64,000 nucleotides of DNA, from the NCBI GenBank assembly GCA_022393335.1, contig JAJEKB010021144.1, positions 274,958 to 338,957 of the forward strand, given 5' to 3'. Under the pieces are notes generated by a model. The model did no database searches, was not told the DNA's origin, and was given only the letters and a program-made list of their open reading frames with translations. The position numbers and the translations under genes were made by a program. The stretch comes from Macrotrachela quadricornifera. Taxonomy: Eukaryota > Rotifera > Eurotatoria > Philodinida > Philodinidae. Positions 1 through 12,210 of this stretch are shown piece by piece (the first letter of the stretch is position 1; each line of letters opens with the position of its first letter).

Positions 1-640
1 TTATATTCATTGAGCTAGTAAGTAAAAATTTACTTTGCTCATTAAAATTCCATTGATAAGAACTAATAATACCTGTCATAATTGATTGATGGCTCCTTAA
101 TACACTTTTTGATTTGCCTGTACTACCTGATGTATCAAATATTGTCGCTTCGTCTTCACCATTTACTTCATATTCTTCACATTCTTCTATATCATTTTTC
201 AGAATTAAACTTGAAAAATGTGATAATCTTTTATCATTGTTTTGAAGATCCAAATCAATGAGATAATAACCTGTTATACTAGGAAATTGATCAGTTAATT
301 CTTTTACATTATTTTCATATAATTCTGTTTGAGTGACAAATAGTTTTGGTTGACTTCCTTTTAATAATAAGAATATTTCATGTTTTCCAAGTTTAGGATG
401 AAGCATAACAACACATACACCGATTTTAAAACAAGCAAAAGTTAATGGTACTGATTCTGGACAATTATGTAAATATGATGCTATTCTATCACCCTTCTTT
501 ATTCCTTTCGATAATAATCCTTTTGATATACATTTAACATTTTGATTTAATTCTTGATAAGTACATTGATAATCATCAGTACATAATACAATATTATTCG
601 GAAATAATTTTACAGGTTTTTCTAATAATGAGTACAACAT
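1..640 (-). CDS. Acyl-CoA synthetase / AMP-binding enzyme, N-terminal part (runs off the window)
   Basis: Reading the minus strand from the ATG at 638-640 gives 213 uninterrupted codons to the window edge. The protein has the N-terminal layout of the ANL adenylating superfamily: an early YQELNQ-type segment, a GLLSKGIKKGDRIA stretch, then the P-loop signature DTSGSTGKSKSV at about residues 173-184, followed by RSHQSIM, as in fatty acyl-CoA and 4-coumarate-CoA ligases. The family activates a carboxylic acid with ATP to an acyl-AMP and passes it to CoA. The catalytic C-terminal half lies outside the window, so substrate and completeness cannot be judged. No signal peptide is visible. The start is the first in-frame ATG after AT-rich DNA. 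The superfamily call is firm; whether it is long-chain, medium-chain or another ligase is open. Confidence 0.85.
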   Translation of the reverse strand, partial: MLYSLLEKPVKLFPNNIVLCTDDYQCTYQELNQNVKCISKGLLSKGIKKGDRIASYLHNCPESVPLTFACFKIGVCVVMLHPKLGKHEIFLLLKGSQPKLFVTQTELYENNVKELTDQFPSITGYYLIDLDLQNNDKRLSHFSSLILKNDIEECEEYEVNGEDEATIFDTSGSTGKSKSVLRSHQSIMTGIISSYQWNFNEQSKFLLTSSMNI

Positions 641-3600
641 AATTTATTATTTAAATTTGTTAATGATTGATAAATTAAGTAGGTATTTTTCTTATTCACT
701 TTTATCTAGAACATAAATCGTTATATTGTATAGTAAAAAAATTATTGTTTAAGGAATGAAATTTTTCATAAAATATCATTGTCATTTATTTATATTGTTA
801 TAAAAATGGGAAGCAAACTATGAATTGTTGTCAGTATCAGACTCAACATCTAATGCATGTTATCCATGACCTATTTTATTGAATCAATGGTCTTGAATTT
901 AATAGTTTTTTATACATAAATGTAAGTAATAGAAGTTTCATCTTCAGTAAGCTAAACCAATCGATAAAATATTACTTACTCGGAAGGATGTTGAATTTTT
1001 TGAGAGCCTTACTAATAAAAATAGCATTTTTGTATCTTTAGAAGCACACCCATTTGCTGTGAAGCTTTCACACTGTAAACTAGAAAATAATTTATCGAGT
1101 ATAATAAAAGATATTCTAAGAGAGTCCTTCTAAGTTCATTGACGAAATTCTACTTTATTCGAAATATGATATTCAAGAAGATAAAAATAAAAAATTCGAT
1201 TTTTTAATTACAAAATCGAATATGAATTCATATTTATTCTCGTACTATCATGCCTTTTTTTGCACAATATACATGTACGACAGAATGAGATAAAATGACC
1301 CAGAGTAGTAGTACGACGATTAGTTTAGAAATTAGAGGCTTTTTTAAAAGTTTGAAAATTTATTAAGTCTTTCTGTTTCTAAAAGAAAACGCGTCTAATA
1401 AAATAAGCAGATAAATAACATTAATTTAGATACATACTATGATGGGCAACGGTACTTGTGAGTTTCTTGACTCGTGAAACAATACATAGATATAAGTATA
1501 TATAGCTATAGAGCATTGTTTAAATAGTTCTCTAGAAAATAGGTGTCATTTTTTTAATTTTTCTAGAATTTATATTAACTAATGCTTAAAGTGCGATTAA
1601 TCAATCATGCAAATTTGAAAATACTTGACCTTATTAAAAGTTGATGTTCTACAAAATAGAATATTAAAAAATTTAAAGTAAAGTATCATATTGTTCCACA
1701 ACCAATCTCAGTCGAATTATACAACGTAGGCAAACCTATTTAAGAGTATTTCAGAATGGATTGTACTATAAACAAAAAAGTTTTTCAAAAGACATTTATT
1801 CATTTTAGTGCTTCTAGTAAAAGTTGGCTTCCAAAAAATAGAACAAATTTTATCAAAATTGATTGTTCTTTTTACTAAGCTGACTTTTGAGTCTATATAA
1901 TGAAATAAAGATAAGGGCTTTCGCTCTTGGAGCTAAAATTTGTATAAATCCAAGTACTTTTCAATATTATTACAAGTATAAATACTTGTACTTGTGTTGT
2001 CATTCTTACGCTGATAGACACCTTCATCAAGTATATATATAAGTGACGCACGATACATCAAAGTATTTGATAGAAAAAGGAACGATGTCCATTGAGGCTC
2101 GAATGTTTTACAACCAACAGTAGTAATATGATAACTGTAATTACGTTTGGAAAAACACAAATGAAATGTTCAAGTGTTTATTTATGCATATCCTCATAAA
2201 ACGACAATCACCGATAATTATATCACTGTCGTGACCGTGATATATAAATTGGCATTATGTAACCGTATACCTGCCCTTTATTAATGGAAAAAACATGGAT
2301 ATATGTATTACAGAAAAGAATAGAAACAAAAGTCATTCAGAACAAAATATAGGTGATGAGGTAGATATCAAAGAATCAAAAAGAAGAAGAGAGAGATATA
2401 ATAAAAACGAATATGTATGACATCACTATATAAGAACTAATAATTTTTTTCGGTGCACGGACTATTTTTTCTCTTCACTACTTGTAGTGGGTGAATAACG
2501 AAAATCTTGCTGGGTAAGTGAAGCAAATCATCGTTATTCATAATATGCACAAAGCGTAATAAATCATTAATAACATATAGTTATGTAGATCTAACATTGA
2601 ATTAGAATTGGTATAGTGTATAGCGTTCTTTTGTCTCCTTTAGTGGCTTTAATTGCAATATGCAAATTTTCTCAATATATATAAAACAGCATATCAAAAA
2701 CTGAAAACGAAGACCAATATTTCACAATCAGAAGCACTTACTGGTTACTAAAATGTAATGCACACGTCTTCGTTTATTTAATATTTTTTTACAAAACAAA
2801 ACTAGTTGTCAAAAGAAGCGTTGTATATTTGTCTCATTCAATTCACAGGCTAATGAATCAATGTTTCATAATATAAAATCTGTATGTGGAATGTATTTAA
2901 CAGTTATTAACTTCAAGATTAGCAATTTTTCTTCGTCACTCTCATAAGTTTTCATTTTTTAATCACATCAAATACCATCAAAGAAATAATAAAAATGACA
3001 ACGATTTATTAACACATACAAAATTGGATGACGTTTATAGTTTAGATATTAAAAAGAAAAAATTGTTTTTAGTTCTTATAAAACGACAGCTATTCTGATC
3101 AAATCATTAAGTTAAAGAAAAAAAAATGATCTTTCAAAAAGCAGCAAACAAGTAAAATACAGTAATGTTTACGTTGATCTATAAATTTTTGTTGACTCAC
3201 ATCCATTTAGGGCATAGTTGCGTATGATGTATGGAATGTTACAGCCGTGTTTATGAAGTACAATTTATGGCACCGTAACCAACACCGTTAATATCTAGTT
3301 TATTTGCTATTTTAAAACAATCTTTCATCAACGTATTTATTTAAAAATATGTAAGGAAAATAATGAACCAAAGACAGCTTAAATATATGTAGTTCATAGT
3401 GTATCTACTTTACAATCATCAAATAATTGATTTTAGACGTAATAAGCTCTCTAAACATAGTTACATAATAGCTTTAAAATAAATGCACTATGAACTACAT
3501 ATAGAAACTGTCTTTGGTTCATTATTTTCTTTACATATTTTAACACAGTCTTGGTTAATTATTAGTTTTTCTGATGTATATTTCTAAGCTTTTTAGTATA

Positions 3601-5499
3601 CAAATTAGAACAGATCAAGCATAGACTGTTTTATGAAGCATCTTTTTACCATACGAGCAAATTTTTATGTATTTTAATATAAAAAAATTCATTATGCAAA
3701 TCGGGACAGAATTTCTGGAACACCCTTTATATTGAACTATAGCATCGAGAAATTGAAATTGAATATATATCTAATCAAAGGAATCAGACAGCTTTTTACT
3801 AGTAAACTTGTGAAGTATTTGGATTTTCAGGCAGACTTTTTATCCGCATCTATTCTGTTTCTAACAATAAAAATTTGAACTCAATAGCTATTAGTATTGC
3901 CGAATTATTCAACAACTAACTAAGTACATTCTATTTTGAAATAAACAACAGTTACTAAACTTTGAGTAATTATCATAACAATAAATTAATTGCAACAAAA
4001 AATTAAAATTCAGTGACACTTCTTCCTTCTATAATAAACAATGTTTTTTCATTCTTTAGACAAACTTTATTCATTTGTTATTTGTCGTTAAACTTTAATG
4101 AATATTCCGATGAATACTAACTATACTATTAACTATAAAATGTCATTAATATAAATGTTTAATATACTATTTACCTATACCAATCTGTACATCCGCATGT
4201 GAGAAACCGAAATAAAACTAAAAAATATAGCTATTTACAAGTGTTAGAGCAATCATTCATGAAATTACTTCCAGTTAATTGAGACAACGAATAGAAGATT
4301 TAAACATAACTCTATCGATATTATTTAAAAGTATAGAAGTTTATTATAAATTACCACGGAAACTTGTACAAATTATATAATGTTGTTAAAACTTTTGTGA
4401 ATATCTAATTGTATATTTCGTTTGAAAGAAATCTAAAAAGTACCTTTAGCTGTTATACAGTTTTACATTTCTTCTAGTTTGAGAAGTTATTTAAGATAGA
4501 AAATAATGGAAAAAGAAATATTCACAACAAAAGTTTCCAGTAAATAAAAGAAAAATTGATCAACATTTGGACAAGATAATTAAACAGATCAAAGGATATC
4601 ATTTCTTTATAAGACGAAATAAACTCAATAACGGCTATTCTTCAATTTCGAGATTGTAATAAGTTTAACAAACAATAAAAAGAAACGTTCATTAAATATA
4701 CATTATATAGAAGTTTTTAACAAAAATATAACTTCTAATACATATGTTTTCGTATCCATTTATAAGGTTGCAAATGACTTTGATGTTACCGATGTTTAAT
4801 GTATTCTCATCGATTTTATTCATTGTGTAAAGAGAGCATAAAAACACAATACAATTCTGCTTTCTATGCAGTTTCTCATTTACAAATGTAAAACACACGT
4901 GCAACTGATCATTTCTTTAATTGAAAAGTATTAGTAAGAGAATAGAAAACAACGAAATAGGTAATGTAAATATTTTAAGTATATCTCTAATTAAAAAATA
5001 TATTTTTATCATTATTCAAAATACATAATTTCGAATTTATTTTGTAATAATTTAATTTATTTTTCAACGTAAAATGATATTCTAAATGAAATAGAAATAG
5101 AAAAAATAAATTAAACCTTCTTTAAATACATGAATATATAAATAACAGTTATGCACGATTATAATATATAATCGAATGTTAGTTGTGAGTTGAATTGCAT
5201 TTGTAGAGCATACACTTGTCGTCTATGTTAGGATATGAGATATTCTTCGTTCTGTCATCATATATAGATGAATCGAACCTGATTTAGGCTTCTGTTCTCT
5301 TTCCCTCTCTTCTCTTTCCTATGATTACGGACTCTTCCTATCATTCTTTTTTTCCTTCTTCTTCTTTTTTGCTATGTTGTTCACGAGTGCTGGTTTATTC
5401 TTCCACTCTTCTAGATATTATCTTTTTGTCCATGCTATTTTCTTAGAATTTTTTCTGATATTCTGTAGCATGTTAGTTTCCCCGTTTCATTGGTATATA
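641..5499. other. Non-coding AT-rich stretch
   Basis: No reading frame here has family-like content or plausible splice structure; the short frames look random. It holds the inverted repeat at 3344-3545 and, near 3890-3955, a single copy of the repeat family that forms inverted arms at 53919-54579 (shared wording such as ATTCTATTTTGAAAT). Confidence 0.6.
3344..3545. repeat. Short inverted-repeat element (hairpin)
   Basis: A left arm at 3344-3401 is repeated in reverse complement at 3486-3541, sharing for example AATGAACCAAAGACAG and ATGTAGTTCATAGTG with a few mismatches. The spacer is about 84 bp. It has the size and shape of a MITE or a foldback remnant. No coding capacity and no clear target duplication was seen. 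Confidence 0.75.
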
Positions 5500-6097
5500 C
5501 AGTAGTGGCCAAAATTATAAGAATAGTTACTTTATTACAACTATTTGCTCATCTCTTATTTACCGAGTATGTTTGTCATCCAAAATTTCGATTGTGACTA
5601 TGAAGTTTGAACAAATCAATCATGTCCATTATCTAAGTCACCAAATTTACTACATAGTCTGTACTGAACTATGGACGATAAACCTGCATAGAGCATCTTT
5701 TTTACTACAAAAAGAGACACTAGCGAGTTCTGAGTCTCTTTCCATTACAGAGATATCTGTAACGAAAAATTAAATTCAAGAAAACAAGTCTTTTTCTGCT
5801 TATTTTTGATGAAAAAGATTAGACGAGTTTCTTTGTACAGATATCTCTGTAACGAAAAGAGATTCAGAGCTCACCAATGTCTCTTTTTGTAGTAAAAAAA
5901 GATACTCTATTCAAGTTTATCGTCCAAAGTTCAGTACAGACTCTGTAGTAAATTTGGTGACTCAGATAATGGACATGATTGATTTGTTCAAACTTCATAG
6001 TCACAATCGAAATTTTGGATGACAAACATGCTCGGTAAATAAGAGTGAGCAAATAGTTGTGATGAAGTAACTGTTCTTATAATTTTGACCACTACTT
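5500..6097. mobile_element. Palindromic Tc1-type MITE, TA-flanked
   Basis: The two halves are inverted copies of each other over about 270 bp per arm, meeting near 5790. The outer ends read CAGTAGTGGCCAAAATTATA on the left and, in reverse complement, AAGTAGTGGTCAAAATTATA on the right, which is the kind of terminus found on Tc1-like transposons. TA dinucleotides flank both sides (5498-5499 and 6098-6099), the Tc1/mariner target duplication. There is no transposase, so it would move only with a helper. The reading frames inside both arms are mirror shadows of the inverted repeat. Confidence 0.85.
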
Positions 6098-7569
6098 TAT
6101 AGTGAGTGATTTATTTTTGAATAAAAGGGAGGAGTTAGGTAGCAAGCATCCTAGCTGTCAAAAATATTAATTAAATGAATGAGTTTTTTTTGGCATTATT
6201 TTGAATGATGAATTGAACAGTATTTGCTTATGAAAGTAATTTTTATCTTTAATTTAAACAATCAATTGAATGATAAGTATTTATTTAAATAAAATAATAA
6301 TATTATTTGTATTCAGCGTAGTAAGAAGTAGAAAAAAACGTTGCCTTCCTTCAGTGGCGAATAACCCATAGCAACATGACGACAAATGACGCTGTAAATG
6401 ATTGCGTACGGCTGTTTACAATACTCATATATACGCTATATTTAGTTATATATTACACGACGAAATACAGCCTTTTATAAGTATCCTTACTCTCGTATAA
6501 GTAAACTAATATTCATTATTTTCTTTTACTTGTTTTTTTTATCCTATTACTGTCAATATCTTTGCTTTTTCGTATATATTTTATTTAAGAATCAAAATGT
6601 GTTTTTTTCTGTTCTTTTTACCACGTGCAAAAATATTAAGAGAAATGCGCAAATATTTTTATTATATTAATAGTATTCATTATCAAAATGCACTGTAACG
6701 CCATTCACTTGAGTTTCTAAGATAATATATATGACGATTATTTTTCAACAAAAAAAAAAGAAAAAGATTTTATTTTTTATTTTTAGTTAATGAATGATAC
6801 GAAAAATATTTTTGAATTTGTTATTAATCGTTTAATTTTGAATATCTCAATGGTATTGGTAGTTTTCAAGCTTTTCATTGGATTTATCATCGATTTAATA
6901 ATCTTCTTTTCCTTTATTTTTGAACATATGGCTATGGTTTTGAATCTTTCTACAAATTTAACTTTAACATTATTTGTCAATAATATCTTCTCATAATACA
7001 AATGTTTTATTATTTATATTTTCGACTATAATAATATTTCAATTTATTACATATTTATATAATATAATTGCGAATGTAAAATATTCAAATCATTCCCTCT
7101 TCAGTATTCAGTCATTATTCTACTGTACTACAAAATATGATTATTTTATATTAATTAATGATAGTGAATACAAATCATTATGAATTATTTAATAAATTAT
7201 ATTTTTTTCTAAATAATATGTCGTATGAAATTGAAAATCTTAGCAAAAGAAGACAATAAGAGTGAAAATATGTTTCTGAAAAAAATAATATGATTTTGCT
7301 TTTTGTTTCTTTTTTCATTTAAGCGACTATTAATATGATGTATAATCTTTTATCGTGTTTTTTGTACTCTTGTCTTCCATTATTTTCTATCCTTGTGGGT
7401 GTCATACATGTATAATGGATTTTTTCCTTAATAGATTGATATGCAATAATCTTAAGTTAATTTTTTGTTTTGCTTTAGCCAATATCCTGATAGTAAAGTA
7501 GTGAAAAGTTATCAAAATATTACAAGAAAGAATGAGAAGATTAATTACTTTGTTCAGTTTGATATACAA
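6098..7569. other. Non-coding AT-rich stretch
   Basis: Only low-complexity A/T-rich sequence with short chance frames on both strands; no gene, RNA gene or clear repeat structure was found. Confidence 0.55.
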
Positions 7570-7985
7570 TGAACTCGAGCTTTTATCATTAGATAGAATA
7601 CCTTCAGAGGTATCCATCTATATAAAATTCATGAGGGTCAAAGGAGTTTTTGATGACCGCTCTTGAATAGAGAAATATTTTGTTACCTATTTTCATTCAA
7701 GCTCAAATTGCAGTTCCAAAAGCTCTTCTTTTTTTGATAAAACCTTGATACCACTCTGCTGTTTTTCCCATACTCATGTTCCTAATGAATATCTTTTAGA
7801 TGTGCAAATTTTACCAGTGAAAGAGAAATTTTTAAGCTACGATTGGGTGTAATTTGAGCTTGAGATGCGCTAAAATCGGCGAAAATAGGTAACAAAATAT
7901 TTCTCCATCTAAGACTCTCATGAATTTTATAAAAATGGACGTCCCTGATAGTGCTCTATCTGATAACGGAATCCTGAGCTCACTA
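7570..7985. repeat. Diverged inverted repeat (foldback-like)
   Basis: The left arm (about 7570-7715) and right arm (about 7846-7985) are imperfect reverse complements. Shared blocks include ATAAAATTCATGAG, GAGAAATATTTTGTTACC and TCAAGCTCAAATT, separated by diverged bases. The arms are about 140 bp with a spacer near 130 bp. It reads as an old palindromic non-autonomous element; ends and target duplication are not resolved. A short frame on the minus strand covers its right arm and is not a gene. Confidence 0.7.
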
Positions 7986-8071
7986 GCTGTATCCATTCGT
8001 GAAATATTCTTTTTAGCGATTTCTCCATCTATTTCTGTAGCGGACAATAGGTACAACTTAGTTTTCATCTA

Positions 8072-9009
8072 TCTATATATATAAAGAAGAAAGTTTGTGT
8101 GTTTGTTCGTTATGCATTTAAACACGATACGAGCAAATGCAATGAAATTTTACAGGGAATACTCTTTCGTTCAGGAGAAGATCGTAGGATGATTTTCGAC
8201 CCAAAATTTTCATTTGAAGGGGAATTTACCCTTCCTTCGTTGGATTACTACAGTAAACGCCTTTTTCAGAGAATTTGCTCGTATGATTGTTTTCTGAATA
8301 ATTCAAGAGCGAAAGTATATAAAAATATGGACTTTTTGCCATTGGTCACACGACATTTTAGGGTAATCGAAAGAAAACAAATAGAATGTATAAGATAAAG
8401 TGCAACAGTATGACTAGAGATATTCATCGAATGAGGAAAGCAACAAGTGAGATGACATATCATTACTCATGACTCATAATGGATTGGAGCGCAGAACACT
8501 CCGATCTATCAATCTCCTATATAGATAAAAAAAGAATATTTGTCTGCTCCTTATACATTTTGTCTCTATAATAGCTAGCGTCAGCAAAATTCTCATGACA
8601 TAACGGTTGATTCAGAAGAAAGCTGAGAGAGCGATCCGAGTCGGGAAGAGTGGTTTGGTTGAAAATCCACATAGGTTGTGACATACTGCAATTTTTACCA
8701 ATCTTTCAAATATTTTAGAAAATTTGCTACGATTGTTAGAATAACTATCTCCTATTGTGATTTTTTTTGCATTGGATGTTGGTGTGAAGTATGGTAATGG
8801 GTATGAGTAAATCAAAAGTGATTCACAGCCACACACTATTTGCTGAATTATCGTATTTAAGCATAGTTGTAAGTGTGTGCACGGCAGGACATGTATTAGT
8901 AATAGATAGAAAACTCTCCAGTACACTCTCTCTGCATCTTCTGCTATTTTCTGACATGTTAGGCTTACAGTTTAGTGATATTCCGAGCAACACGGGATAC
9001 TACCGCTAG
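8072..9009 (+). mobile_element. Non-autonomous Helitron (938 bp)
   Basis: The 5' end reads TCTATATATATAAAG after an A at 8071. The 3' end reads CTAG (9006-9009) followed by T at 9010, giving the A|TC...CTAG|T arrangement of a Helitron inserted between A and T without target duplication. Ten bases before the 3' end lies a 7-bp hairpin, 8979-8985 (TATTCCG) against 8993-8999 (CGGGATA), with one T-G wobble and a 7-nt loop, the usual subterminal hairpin. No Rep or helicase reading frame fits inside; the 99-codon frame beginning at 8099 has no recognisable domain. A complete non-autonomous copy mobilised by rolling-circle replication elsewhere is the best reading. Confidence 0.85.
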
Positions 9010-9200
9010 TCATTATATATAGATGCTCTATAGCTATGACTAACGATCAGACGTCTTAAGCAATAATACATTTATATTTTCATTAGATTTTATTATACTT
9101 TTTAAACCAGATGCCTTCGTTTATACATATGTGAGAACCAAACAAGTCATACTCTTTCTATAAGATGACTCGTTACTGTCAATCTATATATAATTAGGTT

Positions 9201-9969
9201 ACGAATTTTTATACATGAGACACTAAAAAAGTTTTTTCATCCTGTTCTTCTAAAAGCTCTAGTTTAACGTCAAGTATTCCATGATAATGCTAAGACATAT
9301 TTAGAATTATGTGAAAAATTTCAGTCTTCTAGGTCTTGTACTTTGCTCATAGATAAATAATAATAAATGAAAAAGCTTGCATTTAATATTCTGGCTCCGA
9401 ATAAAGCTTTATTACAAAAGTCAAATATGTCAGCAGATGCAGCATTAAAAGCTCTACAATTTATATGAGATAGATAATTTTACAGTTGTATTTTTTGTGT
9501 TCACAAGCCAGCAAAATTTTAAGCGATCAAATTTCGACGGTGCGAAAACAATATGTTTTTTATAAAAGATCGAACCACTTTTTTCCTGTTTTATTTTTGT
9601 TTTATCTGATATTTTCTATTAGACAAATGAAAAACACACCACCAGATACCGCGTGAAAAGTTCAAAAATTTCCTAACAACAATTTATTTCAATTATGTAT
9701 TTTTTTTAAATAAAAAGTATTTAAAGATCGAAATATGAAATACAAATATACATCGCTCATAATGCAACGTATAGAAAATGGCATCTTAGTAATATCAAAG
9801 AAATGCTGGATCACAGTAAAGTACCAGACATATAAGTCTGAAATTTTGTGCATAATCCAAAATATATCGAAGTATTATAATGGAATACTCAAAGTCAAAC
9901 TAAAGCTTTTAGAAGAACTGGACGAATAAAACTTTTGTAGTGTCCTCCTATGTATTAATAAAAGTATTT
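9201..9969. repeat. Diverged inverted-repeat element
   Basis: About 145 bp at 9201-9345 recurs in reverse complement at about 9810-9969. Conserved blocks are GTTCTTCTAAAAGCT, AGTATTCCAT and AAAATTTCAG. The arms have diverged by roughly a quarter. The spacer of about 465 bp has no coding potential. The 64-codon plus-strand frame from 9735 overlaps the right arm and is a by-product. Probably an old MITE. Confidence 0.7.
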
Positions 9970-11325
9970 AGGTCAATATTTATGCATAATATAAATCTTT
10001 GTCTATATGTTTTATATATTCTAAAAATAAAATAATTAAACTTTTAATTATAATTATAAAGTCTTATCTGGATTTTTTGGAACAGAATTAATAAAAAGCT
10101 TTAAAGTTCTCAGAATGAAGATTTACATATTGTCTCACAAATACAATGATTTAATAGTACTAACATAATCTTTCTATCAAAAAGAATTAAGATATTATCC
10201 GTAAAAAGATGATAAAATTATGAAAGCAATCATTATATTTAAAAGCGAAAAATACAATGAGTATAATATTAATTATATTTTAAATATTACAACATTTAAA
10301 TTGTTTTTGCCAAATTTACATACATAAAAGCGAACAATATTTAACAAATAGATAAAGCAAAAAAAATATTTACAAATTGTTTTTAATCAATTCTAGATAT
10401 TAATGTCGTGTTATATCACCAAGTCTTGTATTAGTATTTGTAACTCTTGAAACATTTATTTGAAATATATGAAATTGTGCACGTATAGATCGAAATAATA
10501 ATTGTGTTATAGCTTTTTCAAATGTTGTATAAAATAAACGAGATGTTAATATTGAAAGATAAAATGATTTAACATTATTTAAATAATAGCAAGCATTTGT
10601 AAGAGAAAAAACAAATAAAATAACCGATGATTGTTCAAAAGTTTTCTGTTGATCAGTGGTAATTGTATAATATATATACACAATAATCCATTGTAATGAA
10701 AGAAAACCTGTTACTAGAACTTGACAACATATCATAACAATGAATTGATTTCGAGGATGACGTCCATTCGTTCTAACTCCTTCTCCCTATAATAAATTAC
10801 AAGTTTCCATATTAAACAAAAGAGATCATTACACTTACAACTCGTCGACGACTTCCCAGGTCGATGAAAACGGCTGAGTTTACGGTATGAAAACGTACCG
10901 TAAACGTTTCAAAAACGGCGTATTTACGGTATAATACGGTGTCCATTCGGTCCGTTTTTGGTCCGTATCGAACCGTATTATCGGGCACAGAATTACGGAC
11001 CGTAACGTGCCCGTTCCGTAAACTTTCCGTATTTGGTGGTTTTTTGAGAATTATCGGATATGATACGGTAGTGTGTTTTGTACCGTATTGAGACCGTTTC
11101 ATGGCCGAAAACAGACCAATTTATATCCGTTCGCACCACTCAGAGTATTTTATCTCGACAATTAGTTGATTCAAAATCATCTATTTCATTAGCAATATCC
11201 AGGACGAATAATCTTAAGTTCGGATCCGACGAGATCCTACTAGGTTTTTGTAGCCAGCTCAAGTATTGCCTGCATCATGCATGCCATACTTATTTTATTA
11301 TTTTCTCATATGTTATATATATATA

Positions 11326-11639
11326 TATATAGTCATGATCAACGGTAAGGTATCCCATTAATGTTTTTTTTTATTGTAGGGATACAACATACTATTATTT
11401 GGGTCATATGATAGAGTATCATAGATAACCCTGAATGGACCCAAATAATGCTATACTTTATTGTTACGATAGTAGTGAAAATTTTCTCCACTATTGTACC
11501 AATAAAGCATAGTGTTGTTCAGGCCAATTGAGGGTCATCTGTGATCCTCTATCGTATGACTCGAATAATAATATGCTGTATCCATACAATAAAAAAAAAA
11601 CATTAATGGCAAACATTACCGTTGGTCACGCCCATATAT
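11326..11639. repeat. Near-perfect 300-bp palindrome nested in the insertion
   Basis: The arms at about 11326-11475 and 11490-11639 are reverse complements with few mismatches. Shared blocks include CATTAATGTTTTTTTT, GGATACA and AGCATA/CAATAAAG pairs. The centre lies near 11480, with essentially no loop. It begins and ends in TA-rich sequence, suggesting insertion into TA. Read as RNA it would form a very long hairpin. Confidence 0.8.
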
Positions 11640-12210
11640 ACGGCATTGTAAGAATAATAACCTAAAATAAATTAAAAAAATGAATTGACTTAAAATACTT
11701 ATTGTTCCATAATTCAATAAGAAAAGTGATCTAAAACAGATAAAAAAAAGAAATAATTAAAAATACTTACTGTTCAACAATTGTATAAGATTACTCACCT
11801 AAAATAGATAAAAAAAAGAAATAATTTAAAATACTTACTATTCAACAATGAGCCTTATTCATGTTTCGTTGTTGGCCACGGATCAAAGAGAAAATGTCAT
11901 CAAATCCAAGTAACAATCAAAGAGTTTAACCACGAAGCCACTTGTGAATAAGGTTCATTGTATAAGAAAGCTAATCTAAAATAAATAAAAACGAAATAAA
12001 GTGATTAAAAATACTTACTGTTCAATAATTGAATAAAAATGCTAATCTACAATAGATAAAAAAAACCAAAAATAATTTAAAATACTTGTTGTTCCATAAT
12101 TTAATAAGAAAAATAGCCTAAAATAAATAAATAAATAAAAAGAACTTCTTAAAAGGACTTAACGTTCCATAGTTGAATAAGAATAATAATCTAAAATAAG
12201 AATATTAAGT
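11640..12210. repeat. Degenerate tandem repeat, unit about 75 bp, interrupted
   Basis: The block TAAAATACTTACTGTTCAA followed by AATTGAATAAGA, TCTAAAATAGATAAAAA and GAAATAATT recurs about seven times with indels (near 11690, 11765, 11825, 12010, 12085, 12160). The array is broken at about 11848-11960 by a small inverted-repeat insert bounded by GAGCCTTATTCA and TGAATAAGGTTCA. It belongs to the interior of the element inserted in the receptor gene. Confidence 0.75.

Noticed and set aside
8099..8398. 99-codon frame in the Helitron as a possible captured gene
   Set aside because: No recognisable Rep, helicase or host domain, and no start context beyond the terminus.
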